From positions 1 through 64,000 of the forward strand of contig NZ_FUXG01000006.1 of the NCBI RefSeq assembly GCF_900167095.1: a stretch of DNA of 64,000 nucleotides, given 5' to 3'. Made by a program: the position numbers and the translations under genes. Position 1 is the stretch's first letter. Every line of letters begins with the position of its first letter. Below the pieces are notes generated by a model, which saw only the letters and a program-made list of their open reading frames with translations, searched no databases and had not been told where the DNA came from. Positions 54,165 to 64,000 of the stretch are shown here, piece after piece. The DNA comes from Oceanospirillum multiglobuliferum. GTDB lineage: Bacteria; Pseudomonadota; Gammaproteobacteria; Pseudomonadales; Halomonadaceae.

Positions 54165-54935
54165 TTAAAATAGCGCAGGGTCAACCGATACTAATTGTTC
54201 AAAGGCAGGTCTAGCAAAGTAGTAACCTTGGAATAAATCAATGCCCTGTCCCACCAGCCATTCATATTCTTCTTTTAGCTCGACGCCTTCTGCTAACAAC
54301 TCTAGGTTCAGCTCTTTGCACACTAGTATAATGCCTCGAATAATAGCTTGCCTGCGCCTATGTTGGTGAATATCGACGATGAGATCTCGATCAAGTTTAA
54401 TGATATTTGGCTCATAATCCGCCAGCAAATTTAACCCTGAATATCCAGCCCCAAAATCATCAATTGCAGTCTTAAACCCCATTTTTTTGTAAGCATTAAT
54501 AATATTTACTAAGTGCTGTTTGTCTTTTACTTCCTCACCTTCCACAACCTCAAAAACAATTTTCTCGACCGGAAATCCATATTGCTTGGCCGCCTCGAGG
54601 GTTGTGCGAATGCAGAGCTCTGGCTTGTAAACCGCATTAGGAGTGAAGTTCAGGTTGAGATAAGTATCTAAACCTAATTCAACCGCTTTTTTAATAGCGG
54701 TGACACGGCAAGCCTGATCAAACTGATACAAATTATCATTGTTAACATTAGCGAAAACGCTATTAGCTGGCTCGCCATTTACGCCTCGAACCAGTGCTTC
54801 ATAGGAGACAATTTTCTTATTTTTTGCACTAACAATAGGTTGAAAAGCGAAGCTGAATGTAAATGACAGAGGTGCTTTATCACGACAATTATCACACCCT
54901 TGAATATCATCACAGAGATCTACTTTTGTCATCAT
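54165..54935 (-). CDS. EAL-domain cyclic di-GMP phosphodiesterase
   Basis: 256-residue single EAL domain, predicted to split cyclic di-GMP. The catalytic set looks complete: EAL in SYEALVRG (about 45-52), Asn in YLNLNFTPN, Glu in FEVVEGEEV, DDFGAGYSGLN, Lys in IIKLDRDL, Glu in AEGVE and Gln in FQGYYFARPAF. The N-terminus has a short Cys-containing leader (CDDIQGCDNCRDK, four Cys), which may bind metal or respond to redox. AGGAG precedes the start. Beside a receiver gene and a kinase gene. Confidence 0.92.
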   Translation of the reverse strand: MMTKVDLCDDIQGCDNCRDKAPLSFTFSFAFQPIVSAKNKKIVSYEALVRGVNGEPANSVFANVNNDNLYQFDQACRVTAIKKAVELGLDTYLNLNFTPNAVYKPELCIRTTLEAAKQYGFPVEKIVFEVVEGEEVKDKQHLVNIINAYKKMGFKTAIDDFGAGYSGLNLLADYEPNIIKLDRDLIVDIHQHRRRQAIIRGIILVCKELNLELLAEGVELKEEYEWLVGQGIDLFQGYYFARPAFEQLVSVDPALF

Positions 54936-54997
54936 GACTCTCCTGATTTTAAGCTATAGCTCTCAATATAGACGCTATTGCTAATAAGCCGTCCGGC

Positions 54998-56230
54998 TTA
55001 ATGCGCATCTTTCGGCATTGGTAGCTCAGGCAAGTGATAACCCGCGAGATCTAAACAGGCCTGATAGTAAAAACGGCTTTTACTGGTGCGTCCCATACTA
55101 GAATAAAGCCGACTCAGCTCTGCCGCCGTTGTCGCCATTGGTTGCAGTTTGTAGCTGGCTTCTAAATAGTCTGCACCTTTACCCCAAAGTTGGTTGCGAA
55201 TCGATAAGCGACCTAAGGTTAAGTGCAAGACTGGTTTGTCGCCGTATTGTTTTAACCACTGCTCCGCTTGTGCCAATAACTTTTTACTGTCGGTACCGCT
55301 ACCTAGCAGGCCGTAAATCACCACCAAATTGTCTGACCACTGATGGCGTAGCTTTTCCGCAATAAACTTTTCTAACGCCCCTTCCGCACCACTGGCATGT
55401 AAGGCTCGGGCATATGCCTCACTGAGCATTTCATTGCTTTTCAGCTCAGAAGGCATCTTCTGCCAAATATTCTGCAACAGGCTAATACGCTCCTCTTTGG
55501 CAAGCTGAGCGCCTTGCTGGAACAGCTCGCTATAGAGTTTAAGTTGTAGCTGTTGGCCTTCTGCCTCAGTGAGTACTTTATATCTGAGCAGTTGGGGGTA
55601 AAGCGTTTGCAGCGCCTGCCAGTCACCCAGCTTTTGATATACTTTTAACAGTGTTTTCAGCACCCAACGATGCTTGGGATTTTTCTTTTGTAGGCGTAAT
55701 AATGACGCCAAGCACTGCTCATACTGTCCCCGCTCGTATTGAAACTCCGCTTGAGAAATAGCCACTGCGGTTTCCGCACTGGGGGTGCTTTCAAGCGCTT
55801 TTTGCAGCATCAGATCAGTTTGCTCGTTATGGCCTTGGGCATGGGCTGCCCGCGCTGCTGCCAAATAGTTGATCAGCGGAGCACCAGAACGTAACGCGCT
55901 TTTTTTCAACAAGCGTTCTGATTTACGCCACTGACCCTCTGCCAGTAATAACAAGCCACTGACAGTGGCTTTTAAGGCGCGCTTGTCTTTATTGCCTGCG
56001 GAAAATAGGTTCAACACTTTTAATGGCTGGCGAATACCAGACAGTAGACGCAACAGTAAATGTACGCCAACGACTAAAGTGAAGATTAAAATCAACGCAA
56101 CCCATAACGACATCTCAACAGTGGTGTTGCCCCAGCTGAATAATACATAACCAGGGTCTTGCTGCATTAACAAGCCTGCAAAAATACCTGTGGTTAAAGC
56201 GAGCACTGCGGCGATATACAATACCTTCAT
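54998..56230 (-). CDS. hemY: HemY-like inner-membrane TPR protein
   Basis: 410 residues: two N-terminal helices (about 5-22 and 41-62), then helical TPR-like repeats to the end (SAETAVAISQAEFQYERGQY, LHLTLGRLSIRNQLWGKGA). This is the enterobacterial-type HemY, which is not the protoporphyrinogen oxidase of the same name; its role in heme synthesis is indirect or unknown. The start overlaps the hemX stop by 4 bases. It is the last gene of hemCDXY. Confidence 0.92.
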   Translation of the reverse strand: MKVLYIAAVLALTTGIFAGLLMQQDPGYVLFSWGNTTVEMSLWVALILIFTLVVGVHLLLRLLSGIRQPLKVLNLFSAGNKDKRALKATVSGLLLLAEGQWRKSERLLKKSALRSGAPLINYLAAARAAHAQGHNEQTDLMLQKALESTPSAETAVAISQAEFQYERGQYEQCLASLLRLQKKNPKHRWVLKTLLKVYQKLGDWQALQTLYPQLLRYKVLTEAEGQQLQLKLYSELFQQGAQLAKEERISLLQNIWQKMPSELKSNEMLSEAYARALHASGAEGALEKFIAEKLRHQWSDNLVVIYGLLGSGTDSKKLLAQAEQWLKQYGDKPVLHLTLGRLSIRNQLWGKGADYLEASYKLQPMATTAAELSRLYSSMGRTSKSRFYYQACLDLAGYHLPELPMPKDAH

Positions 56231-57534
56231 GCTTTAGGCTCCTGTACAGGCGTGAAGCGGTGCTTCTGCTGTTCACGTAATAACTGCAAAGAAGCGGAAA
56301 TATCAGGCCTCACCGTTTGAATATTCAACTGGCTGAGACGTTTGAGTTCATTAAGCGTGCTCGTTGTCAGTGGCTGTTGAAGATCAAAATACGCCTCCAC
56401 CCAGTGGGCGGCTTGAGTCAATAAGCTTTGATAGAGGCGGTTATCCTCTTTCATCAGCGCAATTTGGGTCTGCTGTAAGGTAAGGCGTAAGTTGTGGCGT
56501 AGATAAGCGGTTTGCTCAGGCGGTAAAAGTGCGCTAATCGCCTGTTCCCGCTGACGAATAATCACCAAACCTTTCAACTCATGCCAAACGCTGAGCCAAA
56601 GCGGTGTATCTGGGCTGTCGCTTGTGTCTGAAGAGGGTTGGTTGAGTTCGCTGCTTTCCTCTGGAGACATGGGCAGAGGTAAACGCTCAATTTGGTTCTC
56701 TAAAGCAGAAAGAGCAAAGTACAAACCGCTTTTGTCCACTGCGCCAATGCTGCTCAGCGCTAAACGTTCTGTTGCGATGGCTTCGCGTACGGCAAATAAA
56801 GCGGGATTGTCGGCGCTTTGTAAGCGCTCATCGGCACTGGCAAGCAGTTTTTCAGCCCCTACCAAATCGCCTTCTAGCTGTAAACGGTGGTTGGCAAGAC
56901 GTAATAAATACTCGGCTTCCGCTTGTAGCCAATCATTGGGTTTAGGGCCTTGGGCTTTGTTCAGTTCTGCGGCAAGCCCCACCAACTGCTGGCGCTGTTT
57001 ATTCTGCTCGGCGACAAGAGTTTGCGTTTGTGCAGGCAGTTGCACTAAGGGCGCTAATGGCTTGAGTTGCTGCTGCTGTTGGTCAAGCTGCTGTTGCAAC
57101 TGCTGAATCTGCTGCTGTTGCTGCGTCAAGGTCGATTGCCACTGATCTTGATTCTGTTGCTGCTGCCATAGACTGAATCCGGCAAAGCCTGCTAAACCAA
57201 GGGCTGCGATACCAACCACCAAGCTTAATTGAGCCAAAGGCTGTTTCTGAGGGTTGTCAGAGGTTGGTCGACGCGGGCTTGCGGTTTTCGTCTGAGAGGA
57301 AGGCTCAGGGATAGAAGTCTGCTTTTGCGCAATTGAGGCTTCAGCGGCAGGTTTTTCGGTTTCAGTTTTTGGCTTATCCGTTGACTCAGGCTTTTCAGGC
57401 GAAATAAGGATAGCGCTGCCTTGATCACCCGTTGCCGAGGCAGAGGTCTCAGAAACCAAATGATCCGCAACAGGTTTCTCCTCAGGCTGATGAGATGCTG
57501 GAGAGACAGGGGGGGTGTGCTGTTTATCGCTCAT
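56227..57534 (-). CDS. hemX: HemX-like membrane protein
   Basis: 435 residues. A disordered Pro/Ser/Thr/Glu/Lys-rich cytoplasmic N-terminus (about 1-100) precedes one helix (LSLVVGIAALGLAGFAGFSL, about 102-121), then a striking Gln-rich coiled coil (about 123-165) and a periplasmic helical domain with WLQAEAEYLLRLANHRLQLE, a HemX family signature. Despite the older annotation as a uroporphyrinogen methyltransferase, it has no such domain. It lies in the hem operon between hemD and hemY. Confidence 0.93.
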   Translation of the reverse strand: MSDKQHTPPVSPASHQPEEKPVADHLVSETSASATGDQGSAILISPEKPESTDKPKTETEKPAAEASIAQKQTSIPEPSSQTKTASPRRPTSDNPQKQPLAQLSLVVGIAALGLAGFAGFSLWQQQQNQDQWQSTLTQQQQQIQQLQQQLDQQQQQLKPLAPLVQLPAQTQTLVAEQNKQRQQLVGLAAELNKAQGPKPNDWLQAEAEYLLRLANHRLQLEGDLVGAEKLLASADERLQSADNPALFAVREAIATERLALSSIGAVDKSGLYFALSALENQIERLPLPMSPEESSELNQPSSDTSDSPDTPLWLSVWHELKGLVIIRQREQAISALLPPEQTAYLRHNLRLTLQQTQIALMKEDNRLYQSLLTQAAHWVEAYFDLQQPLTTSTLNELKRLSQLNIQTVRPDISASLQLLREQQKHRFTPVQEPKA

Positions 57535-57550
57535 TAGATCGCCTCATGCG

Positions 57551-58351
57551 TTAGCGCTGGCTTGCAATTGTTGCCAATGCTGCCAGTTGCCATTGAGTGC
57601 CTGCCCCTCGGGCTTGGACTATTTTTTTAAAGCCAAGGGCACGAGCCTCAAGGCGTAAACGGGGACTAGACACTAAAATTGTTTTGCCAAACAGTGCGGG
57701 GGCACTAGATCCCACGCACTGTACCAAATTCTTCAGCGCATCAGAGCTGCTGATCATCACCACATCAAACTCAGCCTCTTGCAAGATTTCTCGCTCTGCC
57801 GCCAAGAGAGCAGGGCAAACGCGACGATACAAGGGCAGCAGCGTAACTTGAGCGCCTCGGGCGCACAGTTGCTCATGCAAGAGTTCACGGCCAGACTCAC
57901 CTTTGCAAAGCAGTATCTTCTCACCACTGACCTTTTGCAGCGCAGGCAAATTGAGCATCGCTTCGCTGTTGTCGCCCTCTGTGGGATACACCACGGGCAG
58001 ACCCCACTGTTCTAAGGCTTTGGCGCTGCCCTGACCCGGTGTCACCCATTGTATGCCAATGGGCGGTTGCGGCCAGTATTGATCCATACGTTCAAGAAAC
58101 AATTGTGCCGCATTCGGGCTGATACAGATCACCTTGTGGAACAGGTCAAGGTTCAGCATTGTGGTGCGTTGCTCATGACTTTCCGGCAATGATTCAATCG
58201 CCAACAGCGGAATCGAAAAGGGCTGCGCACCCGCTTGCTGTAATAGGCTCATCAAAGGTGCAGCTTGGTTTTCTGGGCGAGTGACAATCACCTGCAACGG
58301 GCTACCATCCGTTTTGAGCAGCTTGACCGCTGGACTGAGTCTTTCAGACAC
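57551..58351 (-). CDS. hemD: uroporphyrinogen-III synthase
   Basis: Closes hydroxymethylbilane with inversion of ring D to uroporphyrinogen III. HemD sequences are highly variable; support comes from length (266), the start [32 protein letters not shown], the GESGRELL block, and position after hemC with an 8-base overlap. Start is GTG. It feeds HemE, whose gene is at 16 kb. Confidence 0.93.
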   Translation of the reverse strand: MSERLSPAVKLLKTDGSPLQVIVTRPENQAAPLMSLLQQAGAQPFSIPLLAIESLPESHEQRTTMLNLDLFHKVICISPNAAQLFLERMDQYWPQPPIGIQWVTPGQGSAKALEQWGLPVVYPTEGDNSEAMLNLPALQKVSGEKILLCKGESGRELLHEQLCARGAQVTLLPLYRRVCPALLAAEREILQEAEFDVVMISSSDALKNLVQCVGSSAPALFGKTILVSSPRLRLEARALGFKKIVQARGAGTQWQLAALATIASQR

Positions 58352-59282
58352 GTTGATACACTCGGTCTAAAATGGCTTTGGCACCTTGGGCTATCAGCTC
58401 TTCTGCCACAGCCACACCCAGCGCTTCAGGGTCTTGAGCACTACCGATCCGTTCAGCACGTAGTAACAGAGTACCGTCAGGCTCGCCCACCAAGGCGCGT
58501 AAACGGATATTAGCCCCGTCATCCACCAACTCGGCAAAACCGCCAATCGGCACTTGGCAACCGCCTTCTAGATGACGGTTCATCGCACGCTCTGCACTGA
58601 CAGTCAGCCAAGTGTCTTCATCACGTAAAGGCGCCAACAGTTTGATGATCTCCTCATCTCCGGCACGGGTTTCAATGCCTAATGCACCTTGACCTACTGC
58701 TGGCAGGCTTACTTCCGCTGGCAGTTCTTGACGAATACGGCTGTCCATCTCCATACGTTGCAAGCCAGAGGTCGCCAGAATGATGGCATCAAACTCACCG
58801 GCGTCTAATTTCGCCAAACGGGTTTGCACGTTGCCGCGCAGGCTTTTCACCACTAAATCAGGGCGCAGGGCGCGTAGTTGCAGCTCACGGCGCAAACTAG
58901 AAGTCCCCACTACAGCGCCTTGCGGCAGCTCATCAAATGCATTGTAGAGGTTCGACACAAACGCATCGGTTGGTGCATGACGCTTGCAAATCACTGGCAG
59001 CGCAAAACCCTCTGGCAGATTCATCGGCACATCTTTCATTGAGTGGACTGCGATATCCGCACGGCCTTCCATCATCGCCAACTCAAGCTCCTTCACAAAC
59101 AAACCTTTGCCGCCAATTTTGGCCAAAGGCGTGTCGAGAATAATGTCACCTTGCGTGCTCATCGGTACCAACTCAACTTTCAGCGCTGGGTGCAGGGCTT
59201 CTAAGCGGGCTTGAATATGCTCAGCCTGCCACATGGCAAGTGGGCTTTTACGCGTGGCAATGCGGATGACTTGTTGGCTCAT
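58344..59282 (-). CDS. hemC: hydroxymethylbilane synthase (porphobilinogen deaminase)
   Basis: Polymerises four porphobilinogens to hydroxymethylbilane. The 312-residue protein starts [20 protein letters not shown] at 59282; a frame extension of six residues is unlikely. The cofactor-binding Cys is in [14 protein letters not shown] near residue 241. [15 protein letters not shown] and [18 protein letters not shown] are also conserved. It is first of the operon hemC-hemD-hemX-hemY and diverges from argH. Confidence 0.97.
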   Translation of the reverse strand: MSQQVIRIATRKSPLAMWQAEHIQARLEALHPALKVELVPMSTQGDIILDTPLAKIGGKGLFVKELELAMMEGRADIAVHSMKDVPMNLPEGFALPVICKRHAPTDAFVSNLYNAFDELPQGAVVGTSSLRRELQLRALRPDLVVKSLRGNVQTRLAKLDAGEFDAIILATSGLQRMEMDSRIRQELPAEVSLPAVGQGALGIETRAGDEEIIKLLAPLRDEDTWLTVSAERAMNRHLEGGCQVPIGGFAELVDDGANIRLRALVGEPDGTLLLRAERIGSAQDPEALGVAVAEELIAQGAKAILDRVYQRV

Positions 59283-59509
59283 AAGTGGGTAACTCTGCAT
59301 GAAAAAAGGTGGTTAGGTCAGTGAATTGACCCCTAAAAATGAATGCTTTCGATTCTAGCAGAGCTTGATCTTTTTAGGCACCGCCATAGGTCGGATGAAG
59401 GGGATTTGTTTCGTCAGCAAACCGCTCAGATTCAACAGGCTAGAAAAATAAAACATCTGTGCTTTCGCCTGTTTTCTCCATTAAAGCAATCCACCCCTCA
59501 AGGGCTTGC

Positions 59510-59518
59510 TGTTATAAT
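59510..59518 (+). promoter_or_regulatory. extended -10 promoter of argH
   Basis: TG-T-TATAAT, an extended -10 element, lies 58 bases before argH. No clear -35 box, which extended -10 promoters do not always need. The rest of the hemC-argH gap (59283-59576) shows nothing else certain. Confidence 0.55.
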
Positions 59519-59576
59519 GCCGCAATATTTTAGCTTAGCCATCCAGCCAATAGGCTGACACGCGAGAGGATTTGTC

Positions 59577-60986
59577 ATGTCTGAGAAAGCCAGTACCAAC
59601 CAGCAATGGGGTGGTCGTTTTAGTGAGCCAACTGATGCGTTTGTTGCACGTTTTACCGCTTCAGTTGATTTTGATCAGCGTATGTATCGCCAAGATATTC
59701 AAGGTTCTATTGCCCACGCCACCATGTTGGCCAAAGTTGGGGTGTTAACCGATGACGAGCGTGATCAGATTATTCAGGGTTTGACTGAAATTCGTGACGA
59801 GATCGAGCAAGGCCAGTTTGAATGGTCGGTGGCGCTTGAAGATGTTCACATGAACATTGAGGCGCGTTTAACGCAGAAGATCGGTATTACGGGTAAAAAA
59901 CTGCACACAGGCCGTTCACGTAACGACCAAGTGGCAACCGATATTCGTTTGTACCTGCGTGATGAAGTGGATCATATCTCAGCAGAGCTGACCCGTTTAC
60001 AACAAGGTTTGTTAGATCTGGCTGAACGCGAAGCCGACACTATTATGCCGGGCTTTACTCACCTGCAAACCGCTCAACCTGTAACCTTTGGCCATCACCT
60101 GATGGCATGGTTTGAGATGCTGGTGCGTGACTATGAGCGTCTGCAAGATTGCCGCAAGCGCATCAACATTCTGCCGCTAGGCGCTGCGGCACTGGCGGGC
60201 ACAACCTATCCGATTGATCGTCATCTGACAGCCGAGCTGTTGGGCTTTGATCGTCCAACTGAGAACTCTTTGGATTCAGTTTCTGATCGTGACTTTGCCA
60301 TCGAGTTTTCAGCCGCAGCCAGTCTGATCATGATGCACCTGTCGCGCATGTCAGAAGAGTTGGTGCTGTGGACCTCTGCCCAGTTCAACTTTATCAACCT
60401 GCCTGACCGCTTCTGTACTGGCTCGTCGATTATGCCGCAGAAGAAAAACCCAGACGTGCCTGAGTTGGTACGTGGTAAAAGCGGTCGTGTTTTTGGTCAC
60501 CTGTTCTCATTGCTAACGCTGATGAAGTCTCAACCATTGGCATACAACAAAGACAACCAAGAAGACAAAGAGCCGATTTTTGATGTGGTGGATACACTGC
60601 AGGGTTCACTGCGTGCCTTTGCCGATATGATTCCGGCGCTACAACCGCGTAAAGAGGTGATGCGTGAGGCTGCATTGCGTGGTTTCTCAACCGCAACTGA
60701 TTTGGCAGATTACCTTGTGCGTAAAGGCATCCCATTCCGTGACTCCCATGAAATTGTTGGTAAGTCTGTGGGTTATGGCGTGCAAACCGGAAAAGATCTG
60801 GGTGAGATGACGTTAGAAGAGCTACAACAGTTCTCAGATGTGATCACCGAAGATGTGTTTGAAGTGTTAACCCTAGAAGGCTCTGTGCGCGCCCGTAACC
60901 ATATTGGTGGCACCGCGCCAGATCAAGTGCGCGCTGCGGTACAGCGTGGACGTGCGGCGTTGGCACAACTGGCAGCACAGCGCTAA
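59577..60986 (+). CDS. argH: argininosuccinate lyase
   Basis: Last step of arginine synthesis, splitting argininosuccinate to arginine and fumarate. The 469 residues include the start [42 protein letters not shown] and the fumarase-family signature [12 protein letters not shown] containing the catalytic Ser. A GAGAGGA stretch precedes the ATG. The stop overlaps the next gene (lptM) by one base (TAATG). Confidence 0.98.
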   Translation: MSEKASTNQQWGGRFSEPTDAFVARFTASVDFDQRMYRQDIQGSIAHATMLAKVGVLTDDERDQIIQGLTEIRDEIEQGQFEWSVALEDVHMNIEARLTQKIGITGKKLHTGRSRNDQVATDIRLYLRDEVDHISAELTRLQQGLLDLAEREADTIMPGFTHLQTAQPVTFGHHLMAWFEMLVRDYERLQDCRKRINILPLGAAALAGTTYPIDRHLTAELLGFDRPTENSLDSVSDRDFAIEFSAAASLIMMHLSRMSEELVLWTSAQFNFINLPDRFCTGSSIMPQKKNPDVPELVRGKSGRVFGHLFSLLTLMKSQPLAYNKDNQEDKEPIFDVVDTLQGSLRAFADMIPALQPRKEVMREAALRGFSTATDLADYLVRKGIPFRDSHEIVGKSVGYGVQTGKDLGEMTLEELQQFSDVITEDVFEVLTLEGSVRARNHIGGTAPDQVRAAVQRGRAALAQLAAQR

Positions 60987-61108
60987 TGCAGCGCTTTAAC
61001 CTGCTAAAAGTGCTGTTGCTGAGTGCCACGGTGGCACTGGTAGCTTGTGGGCAGAAAGGCCCACTCTACCTGCCCGACTCAGCACCCGCCGCCCAACAGG
61101 CACAGTGA
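60986..61108 (+). CDS. lptM: small lipoprotein LptM (YifL)
   Basis: A 40-residue lipoprotein, easily missed. The signal peptide (LLKVLLLSATVALVAC) ends at a lipobox LVAC with Cys at residue 20, followed by GQKGPLYLP, the hallmark of LptM, which helps LptD fold by acting on its disulfides at the outer membrane. It overlaps the argH stop and precedes lysA by 48 bases. The argH-lptM-lysA-dapF order is the classic gammaproteobacterial one. Confidence 0.93.
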   Translation: MQRFNLLKVLLLSATVALVACGQKGPLYLPDSAPAAQQAQ

Positions 61109-61156
61109 TTGATCCGTATAACAACAGACCCTTATTAATGCCGAGAGCACAGAATC

Positions 61157-62410
61157 ATGGATTTTTTTAATTACCAAGGCCGTTCTTTATACGCCGAAGA
61201 TGTTGCGGTTACCGCATTGGCTGAACAGTATGGCACCCCGCTTTATGTTTATTCCCGCGCAACCTTAGAGCGCCACTACCGCGCTTATGATGAGGCGTTG
61301 GGAGATCACCCGCACCTGATCTGCTATGCGGTAAAAGCCAACTCCAACTTGGCCGTGTTGAATGTATTGGCGCGCTTAGGCGCAGGTTTTGACATTGTAT
61401 CAATTGGCGAACTTGAGCGCGTTCTGGCTGCGGGAGGCGATGCGGCTAAAGTCATTTTCTCAGGCGTGGGCAAACAAGCGCACGAGATGCGTCGTGCTTT
61501 AGAAGTAGGTATCAAGTGCTTTAACGTTGAGTCTGAGGCTGAGCTAGACCGCCTAAACGACGTGGCCGCAGAGATGGGCGTTAAAGCCGCTGTTTCGCTG
61601 CGAGTGAATCCTGATGTAGATGCACAAACCCACCCGTATATCTCAACTGGTTTAAAAGAGAACAAGTTTGGTATCGCCATCGACCGTGCAGAAGCGGTGT
61701 ATCTGAAAGCGGCCAGCTTATCAAACTTAGATGTGCAAGGGGTTGATTGCCATATTGGTTCTCAGCTGACCCAAAGCACGCCTTTCTTAGATGCGCTGGA
61801 TCGTTTGTTAGACTTGATTGCCCGTTTGGCCGAGCAAGGCGTGCAGATCAAACACCTTGATCTGGGCGGTGGTTTGGGTGTGCGTTACGATCAAGAAACA
61901 CCACCAGAGCCTAGCGAATATGCCAGCAAAGTATTGGCACGCTTGGGCAATCAGCCTTTAACCTTGATTATGGAGCCGGGACGCTCTATTGCTGCGAATG
62001 CGGGGATTCTGGTCACTCGCGTTGAGTACTTGAAGCCGACAGAAGCGAAGAATTTCGCAGTGGTGGATGCGGCGATGAACGATCTGCTACGCCCGTCACT
62101 CTATGGTGCATGGCAGGCGATTATTCCAGTAGAGCAGGCCGACGAGTCGGTTAAAACTGAGACCTATGATCTGGTAGGCCCAATCTGTGAAACTGGCGAC
62201 TTTATCGGTAAGAATCGTGAGCTGGCGCTACAACAGGGTGATCTGTTGGCGGTACGCTCTGCGGGCGCTTACGGTTTTGCCATGTCCTCTAACTACAACA
62301 GCCGTAACCGTGCGGCTGAAGTGATGGTGGATGGCGCAGCAAGTCATATCGTGCGTCAGCGTGAAACCTTTGCTCACCAAATTGCGGGTGAAGCGGTACT
62401 GCCGGAATAA
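61157..62410 (+). CDS. lysA: diaminopimelate decarboxylase
   Basis: PLP enzyme that makes lysine from meso-diaminopimelate. The 417-residue alanine-racemase-fold protein shows the PLP Lys in [11 protein letters not shown] near residue 61, [28 protein letters not shown] and the C-terminal [14 protein letters not shown]. It is placed between lptM and dapF; dapF makes its substrate. It fits a lysine operon with dapF downstream. Confidence 0.98.
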   Translation: MDFFNYQGRSLYAEDVAVTALAEQYGTPLYVYSRATLERHYRAYDEALGDHPHLICYAVKANSNLAVLNVLARLGAGFDIVSIGELERVLAAGGDAAKVIFSGVGKQAHEMRRALEVGIKCFNVESEAELDRLNDVAAEMGVKAAVSLRVNPDVDAQTHPYISTGLKENKFGIAIDRAEAVYLKAASLSNLDVQGVDCHIGSQLTQSTPFLDALDRLLDLIARLAEQGVQIKHLDLGGGLGVRYDQETPPEPSEYASKVLARLGNQPLTLIMEPGRSIAANAGILVTRVEYLKPTEAKNFAVVDAAMNDLLRPSLYGAWQAIIPVEQADESVKTETYDLVGPICETGDFIGKNRELALQQGDLLAVRSAGAYGFAMSSNYNSRNRAAEVMVDGAASHIVRQRETFAHQIAGEAVLPE

Positions 62411-62471
62411 TCTCGGACTCAGCACAGATCAAGGGCGGCTGCGAGCAAAGTGGTCGCCCGAGGAGCGTTCA

Positions 62472-63302
62472 ATGCTACTGAAATTTACCAAAATGCATGG
62501 GCTGGGCAACGACTTTATGGTGGTTGATCTGGTCTCTCAGCGCGCCAAACTGTTTCCTGATCAAGTACGCGCATTGGCTGATCGGAACTTTGGCATCGGC
62601 TTCGATCAACTCTTAGTTGTAGAAGCACCCAACAATCCTGAGATGGATTTCTGCTATCGTATTTTTAATGCCGATGGCAGCGAAGTGGAGCAATGTGGCA
62701 ACGGTGCCCGTTGTTTTGCACGTTTTGTTTATGACAAACACCTGACCAACAAACAGATCATTAAAGTGGAAACCGCAGGCGGCAATATCGAACTGCGTTT
62801 AACCGAAGATGGTGGTGTGACGGTGGATATGGGCGCGCCTAAGCTGGTGCCAGAACAGATTCCGTTTCAAGCGCCAGAGCAAGCAGACAGCTACAGCCTT
62901 GAGGTTGACGGCCAAACCTATCAAATTGGTGCGGTGTCGATGGGCAACCCTCATGCGGTACTGGTGGTGGACGATGTTGACCAAGCGCCTGTTGAGCAGT
63001 TAGGGGCGAAGATCGAAGTGCATCCACGCTTTCCGAACCGGGTCAACGTGGGCTTTATGCAGATCATCAGCCGCAGCGAAGTGCGCCTGCGGGTGTTTGA
63101 ACGGGGCGCTGGGGAAACTTTAGCCTGTGGCACAGGGGCTTGCGCTGCGGTTGTTGCGGGTCGGGTGCAAGGTCTGCTCGATGAGAACGTGCAAGTACAC
63201 TTGCCCGGTGGCACCTTAAAAATCCATTGGCAGGGTAAAGGACAACCCGTCATGATGACAGGCCCCGCAACCCGTGTTTTTGAAGGACAGATCTATCTAT
63301 GA
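62472..63302 (+). CDS. dapF: diaminopimelate epimerase
   Basis: Converts LL- to meso-diaminopimelate for lysine and peptidoglycan. The ATG at 62472 (after AGGAG) gives 276 residues beginning [19 protein letters not shown]; the longer frame overlaps lysA and is not DapF-like. The two catalytic cysteines are in QCGNGARC and ACGTGACAA. The stop overlaps the next start (ATGA), so the DUF484 gene is coupled. Confidence 0.98.
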   Translation: MLLKFTKMHGLGNDFMVVDLVSQRAKLFPDQVRALADRNFGIGFDQLLVVEAPNNPEMDFCYRIFNADGSEVEQCGNGARCFARFVYDKHLTNKQIIKVETAGGNIELRLTEDGGVTVDMGAPKLVPEQIPFQAPEQADSYSLEVDGQTYQIGAVSMGNPHAVLVVDDVDQAPVEQLGAKIEVHPRFPNRVNVGFMQIISRSEVRLRVFERGAGETLACGTGACAAVVAGRVQGLLDENVQVHLPGGTLKIHWQGKGQPVMMTGPATRVFEGQIYL

Positions 63303-64000
63303 GTGATATTCCAGACGATCTTCACAGTGCATCGAGTTTGCTGGGGGAGGGCGCTATTTCCTCTGCTCCCGTGAATGCCAAACAGGTGGCGCGCTATTTG
63401 GCGCAAAACCCCCACTTTTTTCAGCAGCATGAGGCGTTACTGCGTCAACTGACGTTGCCACACCCAACAGGTAAGGCGGTGTCGTTGGTTGAACGACAAC
63501 TGGTGTTGTTACGTGAGCGTTTGGCTGACCGTGAAGATCATCTGGAAGACCTGTTAGACACCGCACGTCATAACGACATGCAACTCAGTCGCACCCGTCG
63601 TTTGATCATCGCACTGATGGACAGCCAAGACCTGCATGAACTGGCGGCGACTTTAAATGAGCAGCTCGTGAACAGCTTTGGCACTGAACATACCCGATTA
63701 GTGTTACTGGAATCGGCTGCCCAGACCGATTTTGTTAACACGTCAACACTGGTGATCAAGCCTGATTTTGAGTTACTGGTGCTGCTGCAAAACTTGGTCG
63801 GACGCAACCGTTCGTTCTGCTCCACCGTAAGCGCCAAGCAGTTAGAGCTGCTGTTTGAACACAGTGTGATTTCAGACGGTTCAGCGGCAGTAGTGCCGCT
63901 TAATCGAGGTGGCGTAAAAGGCTATCTGGTGTTGGGCAGTGAAAATCCCCAATATTTCCGTGCAGAGATGGGCACTGAGCTGACCGAATATGTGGCGGAT
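63299..64000 (+). CDS. DUF484 family protein (cut by window end)
   Basis: First 234 residues of a DUF484 protein, which runs off the window. [20 protein letters not shown] then LLRQLTLPH matches the family N-terminus, followed by a coiled coil with [14 protein letters not shown] and a GAF-like domain. Function unknown; it lies between dapF and xerC in Pseudomonas, so xerC is expected next. It overlaps the dapF stop by 4 bases (ATGA). Confidence 0.92.
   Translation, partial: MSDIPDDLHSASSLLGEGAISSAPVNAKQVARYLAQNPHFFQQHEALLRQLTLPHPTGKAVSLVERQLVLLRERLADREDHLEDLLDTARHNDMQLSRTRRLIIALMDSQDLHELAATLNEQLVNSFGTEHTRLVLLESAAQTDFVNTSTLVIKPDFELLVLLQNLVGRNRSFCSTVSAKQLELLFEHSVISDGSAAVVPLNRGGVKGYLVLGSENPQYFRAEMGTELTEYVAD

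Noticed and set aside
57036..57150. Gln-rich codon run in hemX as a DNA repeat
   Set aside because: The CAG/CTG-rich stretch is explained by the Gln-rich coiled coil of HemX and is not a perfect tandem repeat.

Overview
The window looks like a chromosomal segment of a marine gammaproteobacterium close to the Oceanospirillales/Pseudomonadales. The gene order (his cluster-AsmA-mutY-yggX, pomAB/xseB-ispA-dxs, coaBC-dut-argB-slmA, rpoH-ftsX-ftsE-ftsY-rsmD-coaD-yfhL, hemCDXY/argH-lptM-lysA-dapF-DUF484) follows the Pseudomonas-type order, and the flagellar stator is of the sodium-driven PomAB type. Genus is inferred only loosely; no rRNA is present.

Layout. 0-1.1 kb: accessory patch with the 3' end of an IS30-family transposase, a Cys-rich lipoprotein and one copy of a ~210-bp dispersed repeat. 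1.1-8.0 kb: hisB-hisH-hisF (hisA missing from its usual place), a PanM-like acetyltransferase, AsmA, mutY, yggX. 8.0-8.4 kb: tRNA-Phe, -Gln, -Thr. 8.4-12 kb: a hybrid sensor kinase and pomAB. 12-19.6 kb: isoprenoid (xseB-ispA-dxs), ribA, hemE, rhlE, an AhpD-like protein. 19.9-24.6 kb: metY, then a second accessory patch: orphan RelB/DinJ-type antitoxin, the second (inverted) repeat copy, and a compact type II restriction-modification system (C5 methyltransferase, XRE regulator, endonuclease). 24.7-33.7 kb: radA, outer-membrane barrel, two peptidases, a PrrF-like small RNA candidate, ldhA, mutM, rpmBG, radC. 33.9-38.2 kb: coaBC, dut, argB, slmA, a tandem-receiver protein. 38.3-42.6 kb: RND efflux pump and its membrane fusion protein. 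42.8-51 kb: rpoH, ftsXEY, rsmD, TetR regulator, coaD, ferredoxin, MATE transporter. 51-55 kb: signalling cluster (Cache-type histidine kinase, single receiver, EAL phosphodiesterase). 55-64 kb: hemYXDC diverging from argH-lptM-lysA-dapF-DUF484.

Most interesting: (1) between the convergent pepD and ldhA genes, a Fur-box-covered promoter, a 5' hairpin, a conserved-looking core and a strong terminator together describe a ~123-nt RNA that strongly resembles the Pseudomonas PrrF / Azotobacter ArrF iron-sparing sRNAs; (2) the restriction-modification system has a perfect 9-bp palindrome beside the methyltransferase start codon, a likely operator for its XRE regulator; (3) two diverged ~210-bp repeat copies, in opposite orientation, sit next to the two accessory patches 21 kb apart; (4) two proteins 29 kb apart share an N-terminal receiver that has lost its phospho-acceptor Asp at the same position; (5) hisA is absent from an otherwise conserved cluster. 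The rest is mostly ordinary core genome. Gene names rest on motif and family recognition by reading; no database search was run.
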